A stretch of 64,000 nt of DNA from Novosphingobium lentum NBRC 107847 (GTDB lineage Bacteria > Pseudomonadota > Alphaproteobacteria > Sphingomonadales > Sphingomonadaceae), in NCBI RefSeq assembly GCF_001590965.1, contig NZ_BCTW01000017.1, forward strand, positions 50,545 through 114,544, in the 5' to 3' direction. Positions 44,066 to 53,053 of the stretch are shown here, one piece after another. The position numbers were made by a program, and so were the translations under genes. The notes under the pieces were generated by a model. That model was not told the DNA's origin. It made no database searches and saw only the letters and a list, made by a program, of their open reading frames with translations. The first letter of the stretch is position 1. Each line of letters opens with the position of its first letter.

Positions 44066-45136
44066 CTAGGACGAGGCCGCCAGCAGGATATCGATGCCCG
44101 ACGCCTGCGCCGCAGCCCCCATCTGGCCGGAACCGCCCGACCAGAGGCCGTCGATCGGCTGGGCGCCGTCCGCGCTCAGAGTCCACACCGCCTGTCCGTT
44201 CTGGCGCGTCCAATCGAGAAGTTCGGCGCGTTCAGGTCCGTCGGGCATGGCTTCGATCAGGTGGCCGAGGTGGAACGCGAAGACTCCCTTGAACATCGGG
44301 CCATCCGCGCCCAGCGTGTCGAACGGTTCGGTCAGGATACCGTCCCTCGTCACCAGCGTGCGCGTCGCGGCAAGCGCCGTCTTCACCGCGATCGCGCGAT
44401 ACTGCGGGTCACCGGTGATCGTGCTGAGGTCGTTCAGCCCGCCCAGCAACACGCCCTGGTTATAGGTGAAGCGCGGTGCCCCGTTGTTGCGGCACTGCGC
44501 ATCGAGCCCGTCGTTCACCAGCCCGTCCGCCCCGGTCATCGTCGAGGCTGCGAACCACGACCAGCTGCGCAGCGCCCAGTCGCGATAGGCGTCCTGGCGG
44601 GTCGCGAGATAAAGCTGGGTCGAGGCGTAGAACAGCAGTTCGTTGGTGATCGCGTTCTTGTAGGTGTGCTTGGGATCCCACCACAGGCCGCCGCCGCAAT
44701 GATCGTCCCAGTGTTCGGTAACGAGGCGGCGATACGTCTCGCTGGCCCATGCCAGCAGCTCGGGATCATGGCCGATCTGCCAGGCATGGACATTGGCGAT
44801 CACGGCCCACAAGTCGTCGTCGTTGAGGTAGAGCCCGGTCCGGGTGCGCACGGCGGCGGCGATCTTCGGGTTCCAGCGAAGATCGCCGGTGCGGCGCTCA
44901 TAATCGATCAGCGCGTCGACGATGGGGAAGCGCTGCCAGTTGTCACTGGCTTGCCAGCCATCGTTGGTACCCCACCGATGATCGAGATATTCGGCGGCGG
45001 CGCCCGCACGCGCATGCCAGGCTTTCACCGGCCCGCTCTCCTGCGCATGGGCCGCGACTGCGCCGCCCAGAAGCACCAAAGCGAGCGTTGATCGCAACAG
45101 GGCTGGCGGTCCGCCCCTGAACCATCGGCATTTCAT
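44066..45136 (-). CDS. Secreted glycoside hydrolase family 76-like protein
   Basis: A 356-residue exported (alpha/alpha)6-barrel enzyme of the GH76 alpha-1,6-mannanase type. Signal peptide STLALVLLGGAVAAHAQ. Key segments: LYLNDDDLWAVIANVHAW carries the paired Asp residues that serve as catalytic residues in GH76, then GGGLWWDPKHTYKNAITNELLFYAS and RFTYNQGVLLGGL. The ATG at 45136 begins the signal peptide. No sugar-uptake genes are adjacent. It could act on fungal or mycobacterial mannan, or on an own polysaccharide. Confidence 0.85.
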   Translation of the reverse strand: MKCRWFRGGPPALLRSTLALVLLGGAVAAHAQESGPVKAWHARAGAAAEYLDHRWGTNDGWQASDNWQRFPIVDALIDYERRTGDLRWNPKIAAAVRTRTGLYLNDDDLWAVIANVHAWQIGHDPELLAWASETYRRLVTEHWDDHCGGGLWWDPKHTYKNAITNELLFYASTQLYLATRQDAYRDWALRSWSWFAASTMTGADGLVNDGLDAQCRNNGAPRFTYNQGVLLGGLNDLSTITGDPQYRAIAVKTALAATRTLVTRDGILTEPFDTLGADGPMFKGVFAFHLGHLIEAMPDGPERAELLDWTRQNGQAVWTLSADGAQPIDGLWSGGSGQMGAAAQASGIDILLAASS

Positions 45137-45603
45137 AAATCGGCGGTCCTTCAGCCAGTCAGTTGCGCAGTAGCCGTCCACCACGTCCGCCTCCAGCAGT
45201 CGTATATGGCCAGAGGCGATTCCCGACTGCCTGCGCGGTGGCACATTATCTCAACTTCCTGCAGACATCATGCGGCAGATCAGCGTCTTGCGCCAGATCG
45301 ACCGCTGCCAGCCCGACGTCACTGCATGAAGGCTCGCCATCGGGAAGGCATGGTTGGAGGCTTGGGCGGGCGGCTCACGCCACGCAAGGCGCCATCATCG
45401 CCAGCAATCGGCCGGGCCGTTGGTTTGGGCCTTACGACCTCGCTTGCGGAGACCAGCGCCTGGATATGGAGCCCGGTCAGCAGAAACACGGAGCGCCCTA
45501 CCACACTGGATTCAACCACTCCCCGGAGAACCGCCGGAAGCGCGCCCAATCCCGGCTCAGGTTGCCAGCCAATTTCCAGAGACCGGAACAACCCCGGACT
45601 CCG
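45137..45603. other. Gene-free stretch between GH76 gene and tRNA-Leu
   Basis: About 470 bases. Open frames exist on both strands but look like random GC-rich translation. No integrase, att-like duplication of the tRNA end or insertion sequence is visible. Confidence 0.4.
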
Positions 45604-45690
45604 TGGTGCGGTCGAGAAGACTCGAACTTCCACGGGCTTTCGCCCACAACGACCTCAACGTTGCGCGTCTACCAATTCCGCCACGACCGC
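45604..45690 (-). tRNA. tRNA-Leu(GAG)
   Basis: The reverse strand reads GCGGTCGTGGCGGAATTGGT at the 5' end and ends CGACCGCACCA, with the acceptor stem GCGGTCG/CGACCGC and encoded CCA. The anticodon stem CAACG/CGTTG holds loop TTGAGGT, anticodon GAG (45654-45656). A long variable arm (GGGCGAAAGCCC) marks it as class II tRNA-Leu, and the T arm GAAG-TTCGAGT-CTTC is intact. Confidence 0.97.
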
Positions 45691-45691
45691 A

Positions 45692-45719
45692 AATCGAAAG
45701 GGCCGCGCAGTGCGGCCCT
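45692..45719 (-). terminator. Hairpin between zinc-ribbon gene and tRNA-Leu
   Basis: On the minus strand GGGCCGC-ACTGC-GCGGCCC is followed by TTTCGATTT. It sits after the zinc-ribbon gene stop and ends one or two bases before the tRNA, so it looks like an intrinsic terminator. Confidence 0.6.
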
Positions 45720-45812
45720 CGGGGTAGGAGCGGGCCCTTAGCAAAGGGGTCTGGGCCGCGCAACCGGCAATCGGCCGCAAGCGGCAAGCGGAGGACCGCA
45801 GCCGCTCGGCGC

Positions 45813-46757
45813 CTATTGCGGCTTCCAGCCGATCTCGGCGAACTTGGCGGACTTGGGCACGTCGGTCACCGCTTCGTTGATGGTGACGCTTTCGCCCGGC
45901 GCCAGCTTCTTCTTTGCCGGTGCGACCTGCCACGTATAGACGATGCGATCCTGCCGGTCGCGCAGCACGATCAGGATCGGCGGCACCTCGTGCATGTCCT
46001 TGCCGGTGTTGGTTACCGAACCGCTGGCGCCGAAATATTCGGTGCCGTTGGGCAGCGTGCGGCGGTCTTGCCGCGCGGCCGGGAACGACAGTTCGAGATC
46101 GGGCTGCGCCGCGCCGAACACCGGGCGCTCGACCGGCAGCCAGTCGGGCAGGCCGAACACCATCACCGCGCCGACCAGCGCGGCAACGACCAGCGCGAAT
46201 GACACCGCCGCGATTGTCCACAGTTTCGTCGGATTGCGGCGCGGGCGGAACGGCGGCTCGGGCTCGAACCGCGACGGCGTGCTGTCATACGGCGTGACCA
46301 CGGCCGCGTGCGGGCGACGCTGATCGACCAGCGGCGGCTCGGGCTCATCGATCGGGGCAACTGCTGCTGTGGAGGCCGCAGGCGTCGGCGCAGCAGGGGT
46401 AACTCGCGCCGGTTCGGCCACTGATGCCGACGAGGGAGCGGCGGCGGGTGGTTCGTCCAGCGGCAGGCGGGCAGCGCCGGTTTCGGGCGTGCGGCCGACG
46501 TCCGGCGCAGCCGTGACGCCAGCGCCGGCAGGCGCTGCCGCGCGGCTTTCGGCCATGGCCGGCGCGGGTGCGGCAGCAACCGGGGATGGCGAGGCACCAT
46601 CCCCAACCGTCTCGGCCACAGGGCGCTGGGGGAGTTCAAGACCCGCCTGGAACCAGCTGTGGCGGCATTTGGCGCAACGCACGGTGCGCCCATCATCCCC
46701 GATGGCGCTGTCGGGAACGACGTAGCGCGTGGCGCAGGCAGGACAGGCAATAATCAT
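45813..46757 (-). CDS. MJ0042-type zinc-ribbon membrane protein
   Basis: A 314-residue protein. The N-terminus is a zinc ribbon with two Cys pairs (CPACATRYVVPDSAIG and VRCAKCRHSW). Residues about 45-170 are a Pro/Ala/Glu-rich disordered stretch. One transmembrane helix follows (LWTIAAVSFALVVAALVGAVMVFGL) and then a periplasmic beta-rich domain (YFGASGSVTNTGKDMHEVPPILIVLRDRQ), like the DUF3426 partner often found with MJ0042 ribbons. It is divergent from ftsE. Function unknown; a sensor or envelope scaffold is possible. Confidence 0.85.
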   Translation of the reverse strand: MIIACPACATRYVVPDSAIGDDGRTVRCAKCRHSWFQAGLELPQRPVAETVGDGASPSPVAAAPAPAMAESRAAAPAGAGVTAAPDVGRTPETGAARLPLDEPPAAAPSSASVAEPARVTPAAPTPAASTAAVAPIDEPEPPLVDQRRPHAAVVTPYDSTPSRFEPEPPFRPRRNPTKLWTIAAVSFALVVAALVGAVMVFGLPDWLPVERPVFGAAQPDLELSFPAARQDRRTLPNGTEYFGASGSVTNTGKDMHEVPPILIVLRDRQDRIVYTWQVAPAKKKLAPGESVTINEAVTDVPKSAKFAEIGWKPQ

Positions 46758-46922
46758 GGTTGCACCGTTAAGCATGGTGCGGTGCAAGGAAACAATAGCT
46801 TGAGGACATGGGAAAAGCCGCAGCGGCCTTTTTTCCACATGGATTGCCGGGTATAGGCCTGCGCGCAGCCATACGACCGAATTGTTCCACCTCCTTCTGA
46901 TCGCGGAAACCCAGGGCAACCC

Positions 46923-47669
46923 ATGAACCAGTCCGACGCGGAGATTGTCCAGTTCGACAATGTCGGCCTGCGCTATGGCACCGGCAAGGAAGTGCTGACC
47001 GACATTTCGTTCACGCTGTATCCCGGCAGCTTCTATTTCCTCACCGGGGCGAGCGGCGCGGGCAAGACCTCGCTGCTGAAACTGCTGTACCTGTCGCAGC
47101 GCCCCTCGCGCGGGCTGATCCGCATGTTCGGCACCGACGCCATCACCCTGCCGCGCGACCGGCTGCCCGGCTTCCGCCGCCGGCTGGGCGTGGTGTTCCA
47201 GGACTTCCGGCTGGTGCAGGATCTGTCGGCGTTCGACAACGTGGCGCTGCCGCTGCGCGTGGCCGGGGTGAGCGAGAAGGACATCCTGCGCCCGGTGTCC
47301 GACATGCTCGACTGGGTCGGGCTGGGCGACCGGCGCCATGCCCGCCCCGCCACGCTTTCCGGCGGGGAGCAGCAGCGCGTGGCGATCGCGCGCGCGGTGA
47401 TCGGGCGGCCCGACATGCTGGTGGCCGACGAGCCGACCGGCAACGTCGATCCCGACATGGCGTTCAAGCTGCTGCGATTGTTCGAGGCGATGAACCGGCT
47501 GGGCACGACCGTGGTGGTGGCCACCCACGACGTGCACCTGATCCAGAAAGTGCCCGAATCGCTGATCATGCGGCTCGACAAGGGGCGGCTGAGCGATCCC
47601 ACCGGCGCGCTGCGCTATCCGCCGCGACGTGCGGCGATGGGCACCCGGCCGCGCGGGACCACCAAGTGA
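46923..47669 (+). CDS. ftsE: Cell-division ABC transporter ATP-binding protein FtsE
   Basis: A 248-residue ABC ATPase. Walker A GASGAGKTS (42-50), signature LSGGEQQR, Walker B MLVADEP and the H-loop VATHDVHLI are intact. FtsE works with FtsX at the septum to activate peptidoglycan hydrolases through periplasmic partners. Compared with E. coli FtsE there is a ~20-residue Arg/Pro-rich C-terminal extension (PPRRAAMGTRPRGTTK). Its stop overlaps the ftsX GTG start. Confidence 0.95.
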   Translation: MNQSDAEIVQFDNVGLRYGTGKEVLTDISFTLYPGSFYFLTGASGAGKTSLLKLLYLSQRPSRGLIRMFGTDAITLPRDRLPGFRRRLGVVFQDFRLVQDLSAFDNVALPLRVAGVSEKDILRPVSDMLDWVGLGDRRHARPATLSGGEQQRVAIARAVIGRPDMLVADEPTGNVDPDMAFKLLRLFEAMNRLGTTVVVATHDVHLIQKVPESLIMRLDKGRLSDPTGALRYPPRRAAMGTRPRGTTK

Positions 47670-48667
47670 ACGCGCCGCCCATTCCTGGCGCACCAGCGGC
47701 CGAACGCACCGCTGGCGAAGCGGGCGTCGGTGGAGGCCTGGCCGGCGTTCGCGCCTCGCTGGCCGAACAGTGGCGCGAGCGGACCGGCGGCGCCGATGCG
47801 CGAATGCTGCCGCAGGCGCGCCTGTCGGGCCCGATGCCGTGGGTGATGGCCATCATGATCGCACTGACCGTGATCGCCGCCGCCAGCGGTCTGGCGTTGC
47901 GCAACACCGCGCATGCCGCCAGCGCCGATCTGGCCGGTGGCGTGACCGTGCAGATCCTGTCGGCCGCGCCCGCCGATCGTGCACGACAGGTCGCGGCGGC
48001 GCTGACGGCGCTGCGCACCGCGCCCGGTGTCGCGCAGGCCGCTGCCGTGCCGCAGGACCAGCTCAACGCGCTGATCGAGCCGTGGCTGGGCACCCGCCCC
48101 GGTGACGATCTGGAAGCGCTGCCGATCCCCGCGCTGATCGACGTGCGGCTGAGCGCAGGCGCCGGGGCGCAGCAGATCGCGCAACTGCGCCGCCTGCTGG
48201 CGCCGGTTGCACCCTCGGCCCGGGTCGATGCGCAGGCCAGCTGGCTGTCGCCGGTGTTCGGCGCAATCGGCGCGCTGCAGGTGCTGGCCGCCACGTTGAT
48301 CGCGCTGCTCGCCGCCGCGACCGCCGCCGCCGTGCTGCTGGCGGTGCGCAACGCGCTGGGCAGCAACCGCGTCACGATCGAGATCATCCACATGCTGGGC
48401 GGCACCGACAGCCAGATCGCGCGGATCTTCCAGCGCGGGGTGGCAGCCGATGCGGCGGCAGGCGGGATCGTCGGGCTGGGTCTGGGGATTGTGGCCATCG
48501 CGCTGCTGCGCCGCTCGTTCGTCGCGCTCGAATCGGGCATGGTCGCGGGCGGCGGGCTCGGCTGGATCGACTGGCTGCTGATCCTGCTGGTGCCCCTGGG
48601 CGGGCTCGCGCTGGCGGTGCTGACCGCGCGGCTGACCGTGCTGCGCGCGCTGCGCCGGATGCTGTGA
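47666..48667 (+). CDS. ftsX: Cell-division protein FtsX
   Basis: A 333-residue membrane partner of FtsE. Four hydrophobic helices: one near residue 70 (WVMAIMIALTVIAAASGLAL), then a periplasmic domain up to about 190, and three in the C-terminal half (LQVLAATLIALLAAATAAAVLL, ADAAAGGIVGLGLGIVAIALL, WIDWLLILLVPLGGLALAVL). GTG start at 47666 overlaps the ftsE stop (GTGA). The arrangement and the FtsE partner make the call firm. Confidence 0.93.
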   Translation: MNAPPIPGAPAAERTAGEAGVGGGLAGVRASLAEQWRERTGGADARMLPQARLSGPMPWVMAIMIALTVIAAASGLALRNTAHAASADLAGGVTVQILSAAPADRARQVAAALTALRTAPGVAQAAAVPQDQLNALIEPWLGTRPGDDLEALPIPALIDVRLSAGAGAQQIAQLRRLLAPVAPSARVDAQASWLSPVFGAIGALQVLAATLIALLAAATAAAVLLAVRNALGSNRVTIEIIHMLGGTDSQIARIFQRGVAADAAAGGIVGLGLGIVAIALLRRSFVALESGMVAGGGLGWIDWLLILLVPLGGLALAVLTARLTVLRALRRML

Positions 48668-48692
48668 CCCCCGATACGATGCCCCACCGGCC

Positions 48693-49241
48693 ATGACCGA
48701 GCGCCCCGGCATCTTCCGCCGCTTGCTGTCGCTCGCGCCGCTGGTCTGGGCGTTGGGCTTCATCGCGTTCGCGCTCATCCTGCCGCAACCGGCGGGCGAC
48801 CTGCATACCGACGGGGTGATCGTGCTCACCGGCGGCGGCGGGCGCATTCCGCGCGGGATCGACGTGCTGCGCCGGGGCTGGGCGCGGCAGATGCTGGTGG
48901 CGGGGGTGGACCGCGAAGTGCGCCCGCGCGAATTCGCCGCCGAATACGGGGTGGAACCGCGCCTGTTCGCCTGTTGCATGACGCTGGGCTATGAATCGGT
49001 CGATACCCGGTCCAACGCGCTGGAGGCGGCGCGCTGGATCGCGTCGCAGCACCTGGCCTCGGTCCGGCTGGTCACGACCGACTGGCACATGCGCCGCGCC
49101 GCTGCCGATCTGGCCCATGCCGCGCCGGCGGGCACCGCGATCCTGCGCGATGCGGTGCCGTCGAAGCCTTCGATGCGGATCCTGTTCCTGGAATACAACA
49201 AGTACATCGCGCGCTGGGTCGCGCGGATTGCAGGGTATTGA
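48693..49241 (+). CDS. YdcF/ElyC-like DUF218 protein
   Basis: A 182-residue protein with one N-terminal membrane helix (LAPLVWALGFIAFALILP) and a DUF218 domain: GVIVLTGGGGRIPRGIDVL, QMLVAGVDREV, DTRSNALEAARW and LVTTDWHMRRAA. Members affect envelope polysaccharide recycling (ElyC) or vancomycin sensitivity (SanA), but the reaction is unclear. It follows ftsX by 25 bases and its stop overlaps the next start, so it belongs to the ftsEX operon. Confidence 0.88.
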   Translation: MTERPGIFRRLLSLAPLVWALGFIAFALILPQPAGDLHTDGVIVLTGGGGRIPRGIDVLRRGWARQMLVAGVDREVRPREFAAEYGVEPRLFACCMTLGYESVDTRSNALEAARWIASQHLASVRLVTTDWHMRRAAADLAHAAPAGTAILRDAVPSKPSMRILFLEYNKYIARWVARIAGY

Positions 49242-49930
49242 TGGTGGGCAAGCTTCTGGCGACGGTTCGCAGCATCGTGTTCTACATCTTGTTCTACACC
49301 GGCAGCATCCCGTACGTGCTGCTGGCCATCGCCTCTGCCTCGCCCGCGCGGTTCAAGACGATCTCGCGCAACTGGTCGCGCTATCACCGGGTCTGCGCGC
49401 GCGTGCTGCTGGGCATCCGGCTCGACATCGGCGGCGCATCGTCGCACAGCCGCGTGCTTTATGCGGTCAAGCACGAGGCGTTCTTCGAGGCGATCGACGT
49501 GCCCGCCTTGTTCGACCAGCCGGTGGTGTTCGCCAAGGCCGAGCTGCTGAAGATCCCCGGCTGGGGCATTGCCGCTGACCGCTTCGGCGTGGTCGGGGTG
49601 GAGCGTGATGCCGGCGCCAAGGCGTTGCGCAAGATGCTCACCGCCGCGCGCACGCTGTCGGCGGAAGGTCGCCCGCTGGTGATTTTCCCCGAAGGCACCC
49701 GCATACCCCACGGCACCCGTGCGCCGCTGCAGGCGGGCTTTGCCGGGCTGTACAAGCTGCTCGGCTATCCGGTGATCCCGGTCGCGGTGGATAGCGGGCC
49801 GCTGTATCATCGCCGGTGGAAACGCCCCGGCACGATCCGCTACCGCTTCGGCGAGGAGATTCCCGCCGGACTGCCCCGCGCCGAGATCGAGGCGCGCGTG
49901 CTCGAGGCGATCAACGCGCTCAACCCGTAA
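49241..49930 (+). CDS. 1-acyl-glycerol-3-phosphate acyltransferase-like (PlsC)
   Basis: A 229-residue membrane acyltransferase. An N-terminal helix (IVFYILFYTGSIPYVLLAIASA) precedes the catalytic block. Motif I reads KHEAFFEAID, a H-x4-E version of the usual H-x4-D, seen in some alphaproteobacterial members. Motif III is FPEGTRI and motif IV VIPVAVDSG. It should acylate lysophosphatidate in phospholipid synthesis. The ATG shares its A with the stop of the preceding gene. Confidence 0.88.
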   Translation: MVGKLLATVRSIVFYILFYTGSIPYVLLAIASASPARFKTISRNWSRYHRVCARVLLGIRLDIGGASSHSRVLYAVKHEAFFEAIDVPALFDQPVVFAKAELLKIPGWGIAADRFGVVGVERDAGAKALRKMLTAARTLSAEGRPLVIFPEGTRIPHGTRAPLQAGFAGLYKLLGYPVIPVAVDSGPLYHRRWKRPGTIRYRFGEEIPAGLPRAEIEARVLEAINALNP

Positions 49931-49940
49931 GGTACGTCCG

Positions 49941-51218
49941 ATGGATGCCGAACCCGACGCTTCCGCAGGCCTTCACGAAAAGCGCTCGGTCTTCGACGTG
50001 CTCGGCCCCGGGCTGGTCACCGGCGCGGCGGACGACGATCCCAGCGGCATCGGCACCTACAGCCAGGTCGGCGCGCAGTTCGGCTATGGCCTGGCGTGGA
50101 CGATGCTGTTCGGCTTTCCGCTGCTCGCCTCGATCCAGGCGATCTGCGCGCGCATCGGTGCCACCACCGGGCGCGGCATCGCGCAGAACCTGCGCCGCCA
50201 CTATCCGCGCCCGCTGCTGCAGGGCGTGCTCGTGCTGCTGCTGATCGCCAACGTCATCAACATCGGCGCAGACCTGGGCGCGATGGGCGCGGCGCTGGCG
50301 TTGCTGATCCCCGGATCGGTGCTGCTCTACACCGTGATCTTCGGCGTGGTCAGCGTCGGTCTGGAAGTGGTGATCAGCTACAACCGCTATGCCAGCATCC
50401 TCAAGTGGACCACGCTGTCGCTGTTCGCCTATGTCGGCGTGGTGTTCGTGAGCCACGTCCCGCTGGCCGAGGCGTTGCGCGGGATCGTGGTGCCCAGCTT
50501 CACCTTCGACAAGCCGCACACGATGGCGCTGGTCGCGGTGTTCGGCACCACCATCAGCCCCTACCTGTTCTTCTGGCAGGCCGGGCAGGAAGTGGAGGAA
50601 CAGCACCGCCGCCACACCAAGCCGCTGTACGTCGCCCCGCGCGAAGCCGGGCCGGAACTGCGCCGCATCCGCACCGACACGATGGTCGGCATGGCGTTTT
50701 CGCACCTCACCGCCTTGTTCATCATCGTCGCCACCGCCGCCACGCTTCACGCGCACGGGGTGACCGAGATCGCCAGCGCCGCGCAAGCCGCGCAGGCGCT
50801 GGCGCCGATCGCGGGCAAGCTGGCGTTCGCGCTGTTCGCGCTGGGCATCATCGGCACGGGGATGCTGGCGGTGCCGGTGCTGGCGGGATCGGTCGCCTAT
50901 GCGATGAGCGAGACGTTCGGCTGGGTCGAAGGCCTCAACCGCAAGCCGATGGAAGCCAAAGCGTTCTATGCCGCGATCGCGGTGGCGACGCTGGGCGGGC
51001 TGGGCATCAACTTCCTTGCGATCGACCCGATGCGCGCGCTGTACTGGGCCGCCGTGGTCAACGGGTTGCTCGCGCCGCCGCTGATGGTGGTGACCATGCT
51101 GATCGCGCAGAACCCGCGCGCCATGGGCCACCTGACAATCTCAAGGAAGCTGGCGTTCGGCGGGTGGCTGTCCACGGCGGTGATGTTCGGCGTGGCGGTG
51201 CTGTTTCTGGTGGTGTGA
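49941..51218 (+). CDS. Nramp-related divalent metal transporter
   Basis: A 425-residue inner-membrane protein with about 11 helices. The first broken helix carries DPSGIGTYSQ (residues 33-42), related to the DPGN metal-binding turn of Nramp/MntH. The sixth helix reads GTTISPYLFFWQAGQE and lacks the canonical Met-Pro-His, so the metal preference is probably not that of MntH. The family includes Nramp-related Mg2+ or Mn2+ carriers; substrate unassigned. It starts ten bases after the plsC-like gene. Confidence 0.88.
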   Translation: MDAEPDASAGLHEKRSVFDVLGPGLVTGAADDDPSGIGTYSQVGAQFGYGLAWTMLFGFPLLASIQAICARIGATTGRGIAQNLRRHYPRPLLQGVLVLLLIANVINIGADLGAMGAALALLIPGSVLLYTVIFGVVSVGLEVVISYNRYASILKWTTLSLFAYVGVVFVSHVPLAEALRGIVVPSFTFDKPHTMALVAVFGTTISPYLFFWQAGQEVEEQHRRHTKPLYVAPREAGPELRRIRTDTMVGMAFSHLTALFIIVATAATLHAHGVTEIASAAQAAQALAPIAGKLAFALFALGIIGTGMLAVPVLAGSVAYAMSETFGWVEGLNRKPMEAKAFYAAIAVATLGGLGINFLAIDPMRALYWAAVVNGLLAPPLMVVTMLIAQNPRAMGHLTISRKLAFGGWLSTAVMFGVAVLFLVV

Positions 51219-51262
51219 GGGGGGCGGGCTGTGGCCATCGCTGCGCGACCCCACCAAGACCC

Positions 51263-51287
51263 GCTCGTCCTGAGCCTGTCGAAGGAC
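51263..51287 (+). repeat. Intergenic repeat copy (sphingomonad type), left
   Basis: A 25-base element whose reverse complement contains TCCTTCGACAGGCTCAGGA. An inverted copy lies at 52058-52082, with a lower-GC gene between them. Related copies are at 63704 and 63841. Confidence 0.9.
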
Positions 51288-51312
51288 GCGCGCCACCCCA
51301 TCCCCAACCGTC

Positions 51313-51334
51313 ATGCTGAACTTCGTTTCAGCAT
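51313..51334. repeat. Small palindromic intergenic element
   Basis: ATGCTGAA and TTCAGCAT arms with a 6-base loop, a short palindrome of the kind scattered between genes in sphingomonads. Confidence 0.6.
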
Positions 51335-51474
51335 CCATCGCGCCTCCGGAGACCGCCGTGCGTGGGGAGAAATGGATCCTGAAACAAGTTGGGGATGATC
51401 CCTCGTCCGACAAGTAGGCTTGGATGATATATGGCTCGACTATGCCGAAAGCGATTCGGCATGATGGGGGTTCG

Positions 51475-52014
51475 ATGGATAGGGAACTTAAGTGGAAGAT
51501 AGTGGCAGTTGTCGCCAGCATATCGCTTGCCGCCGTCGTAAAAGCCTTGAATCTCGTGTTCCCCGACATGATCGTGCCATTTGGTTGGGCAATAACGCTC
51601 TTGGCAATTGGATTTTTGGGCTTGGCCACAGCCTTGCTGTTTGGATGGCACTGGTTTTCAAAATCAAGCGCCGCATCCAAATCTATTTCCGCAATGTCTA
51701 CCGTAGAACTTAGACAATCATCGTCGCAAAAATCTAAAGAAATTAGGAAGTTTATGGCCGGGACTGACTTGTCCCCAAATATTCTAGAGCCAACCGCAGA
51801 GTGGATGGCGAGGAGAAAGAAGATTGAAAATACGTGGTTGGAAAATCATCATCCCGAAACGCTTAGCCTTGTGAGAGAGATGAGAGGTAGGCTCGGTATA
51901 ACCGTCGCAGAGTTAGGTTGTGTGGCGATTGATCAAGGAATGCTAGCAGGGGTGAACCCGCTTTCTGACGCTGCCAATCTGCTTGATGAATTAGCAAACA
52001 AGTTGCCGGGATAA
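51475..52014 (+). CDS. Orphan membrane protein of lower GC, unknown function
   Basis: A 179-residue protein, start at the ATG after GGGGG (51475); ATGs at 51424 and 51442 are alternatives. Two transmembrane helices (IVAVVASISLAAVVKALNLVF and AITLLAIGFLGLATALLFGW) are followed by a cytoplasmic region with charged helices (SSQKSKEIRKFM, WMARRKKIENTWLENHHPETL). Base and codon use is clearly more AT-rich than all neighbours, suggesting recent acquisition. Inverted intergenic repeats lie on both sides. No family recognised. Confidence 0.65.
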   Translation: MDRELKWKIVAVVASISLAAVVKALNLVFPDMIVPFGWAITLLAIGFLGLATALLFGWHWFSKSSAASKSISAMSTVELRQSSSQKSKEIRKFMAGTDLSPNILEPTAEWMARRKKIENTWLENHHPETLSLVREMRGRLGITVAELGCVAIDQGMLAGVNPLSDAANLLDELANKLPG

Positions 52015-52057
52015 AGTCATCACCGCAGATCTGTCGTTAGCTGACAAAGTAAGAGAA

Positions 52058-52082
52058 GTCCTTCGACAAGCTCAGGACGAGC
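52058..52082 (-). repeat. Intergenic repeat copy, right, inverted to 51263
   Basis: The same 25-base element in opposite orientation, with one mismatch (CGACAAGC for CGACAGGC). Together with the left copy it brackets the lower-GC orphan gene. Confidence 0.9.
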
Positions 52083-52117
52083 GGAATTTTGGTCGAGCCG
52101 AAACCCAAGCCCCAAAC

Positions 52118-53053
52118 CTACCCCCCAACCCCGCCATTGTGATCACTCCGCCCGAAGTCGGGCCGGGCGTCGTCCTGGCCTTCCTCGATGATCGAGCGGC
52201 GCACGGCGCGGGTGCGGGTGAAGTGGTCGAACAACTGCTCGCCGTCGCCCACGCGGATCGCCTTTTGCAGCGCGGTCAGGTCTTCGGAAAAGCGCTGGAG
52301 CATTTCCAGCACCGCCTCGCGGTTCGACAGAAACACGTCGCGCCACATCGTCGGGTCGGACGCGGCGATGCGGGTGAAGTCGCGAAAACCGCCCGCCGAA
52401 TACTTGATCACCTCGCTTTGCGTCACATCCTCGAGATCGGACGCGGTGCCGACGATGGTGTAAGCGATGAGGTGCGGCAGGTGGCTGGTGACCGCAAGCA
52501 CCAGATCGTGGTGCGCGGCGTCCATCGTTTCCACGTTGGCACCCAGCGCTTTCCAGAACGCGACCAGCCGGGCCAGCTTGGCGGCATCGACGTCCGCAGG
52601 GGGCGTGACGATGCACCAGCGGTTGTGGAACAGGCTGGCAAAACCCGCGTCAGGCCCGCTGCGCTCGGTCCCGGCAACGGGGTGTGCCGGGATCACCGCG
52701 AAGCCGGGCAGTTCGGCGGCGAGCGCGACAGCCACCGCGTGCTTGGACGAGCCGACGTCGCTGATCACCACATCGGGGCTGAGCGATCCGGCGATCTCGC
52801 GCGCGGCCTTGCCCATCGCGCCCACCGGCACGCACAGGATCACGAGGTCCGCGCCGGTCACCGCTTCGGCGGCTGTATCCGCGATGGTATCGGCCAGCCC
52901 GAGTTCGCGCGCACGCACCCGCACCGCCGGATCGGCATCGTAGCCGCGCGTTGTCGCGCCGGGCAGGTGCGCGCGCACCGCCTGGCCGAGCGAGCCGCCC
53001 AGCAGCCCCAGCCCGATGATCGCGACGTTTTGAAACGGCAGGTCGGCGCTCAC
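52118..53053 (-). CDS. tyrA: Prephenate/arogenate dehydrogenase
   Basis: A 311-residue NAD(P)-dependent enzyme for tyrosine synthesis, converting prephenate or arogenate by oxidative decarboxylation. N-terminal Rossmann motif [14 protein letters not shown], then the catalytic region [12 protein letters not shown] and [16 protein letters not shown], and the helical dimerisation domain ([35 protein letters not shown]). The GTG start overlaps the hisC stop by four bases. The C-terminal ~20 residues are polar and disordered. Preference between the two substrates is not decided by sequence alone. Confidence 0.93.
   Translation of the reverse strand: MSADLPFQNVAIIGLGLLGGSLGQAVRAHLPGATTRGYDADPAVRVRARELGLADTIADTAAEAVTGADLVILCVPVGAMGKAAREIAGSLSPDVVISDVGSSKHAVAVALAAELPGFAVIPAHPVAGTERSGPDAGFASLFHNRWCIVTPPADVDAAKLARLVAFWKALGANVETMDAAHHDLVLAVTSHLPHLIAYTIVGTASDLEDVTQSEVIKYSAGGFRDFTRIAASDPTMWRDVFLSNREAVLEMLQRFSEDLTALQKAIRVGDGEQLFDHFTRTRAVRRSIIEEGQDDARPDFGRSDHNGGVGG

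Noticed and set aside
45319..45633. 104-residue minus-strand frame running from the tRNA into the gene-free stretch
   Set aside because: It starts inside the tRNA gene and shows no domain or ribosome site.
45604..45690. tRNA-Leu as integration site of a genomic island
   Set aside because: No integrase and no repeated tRNA 3' end nearby.
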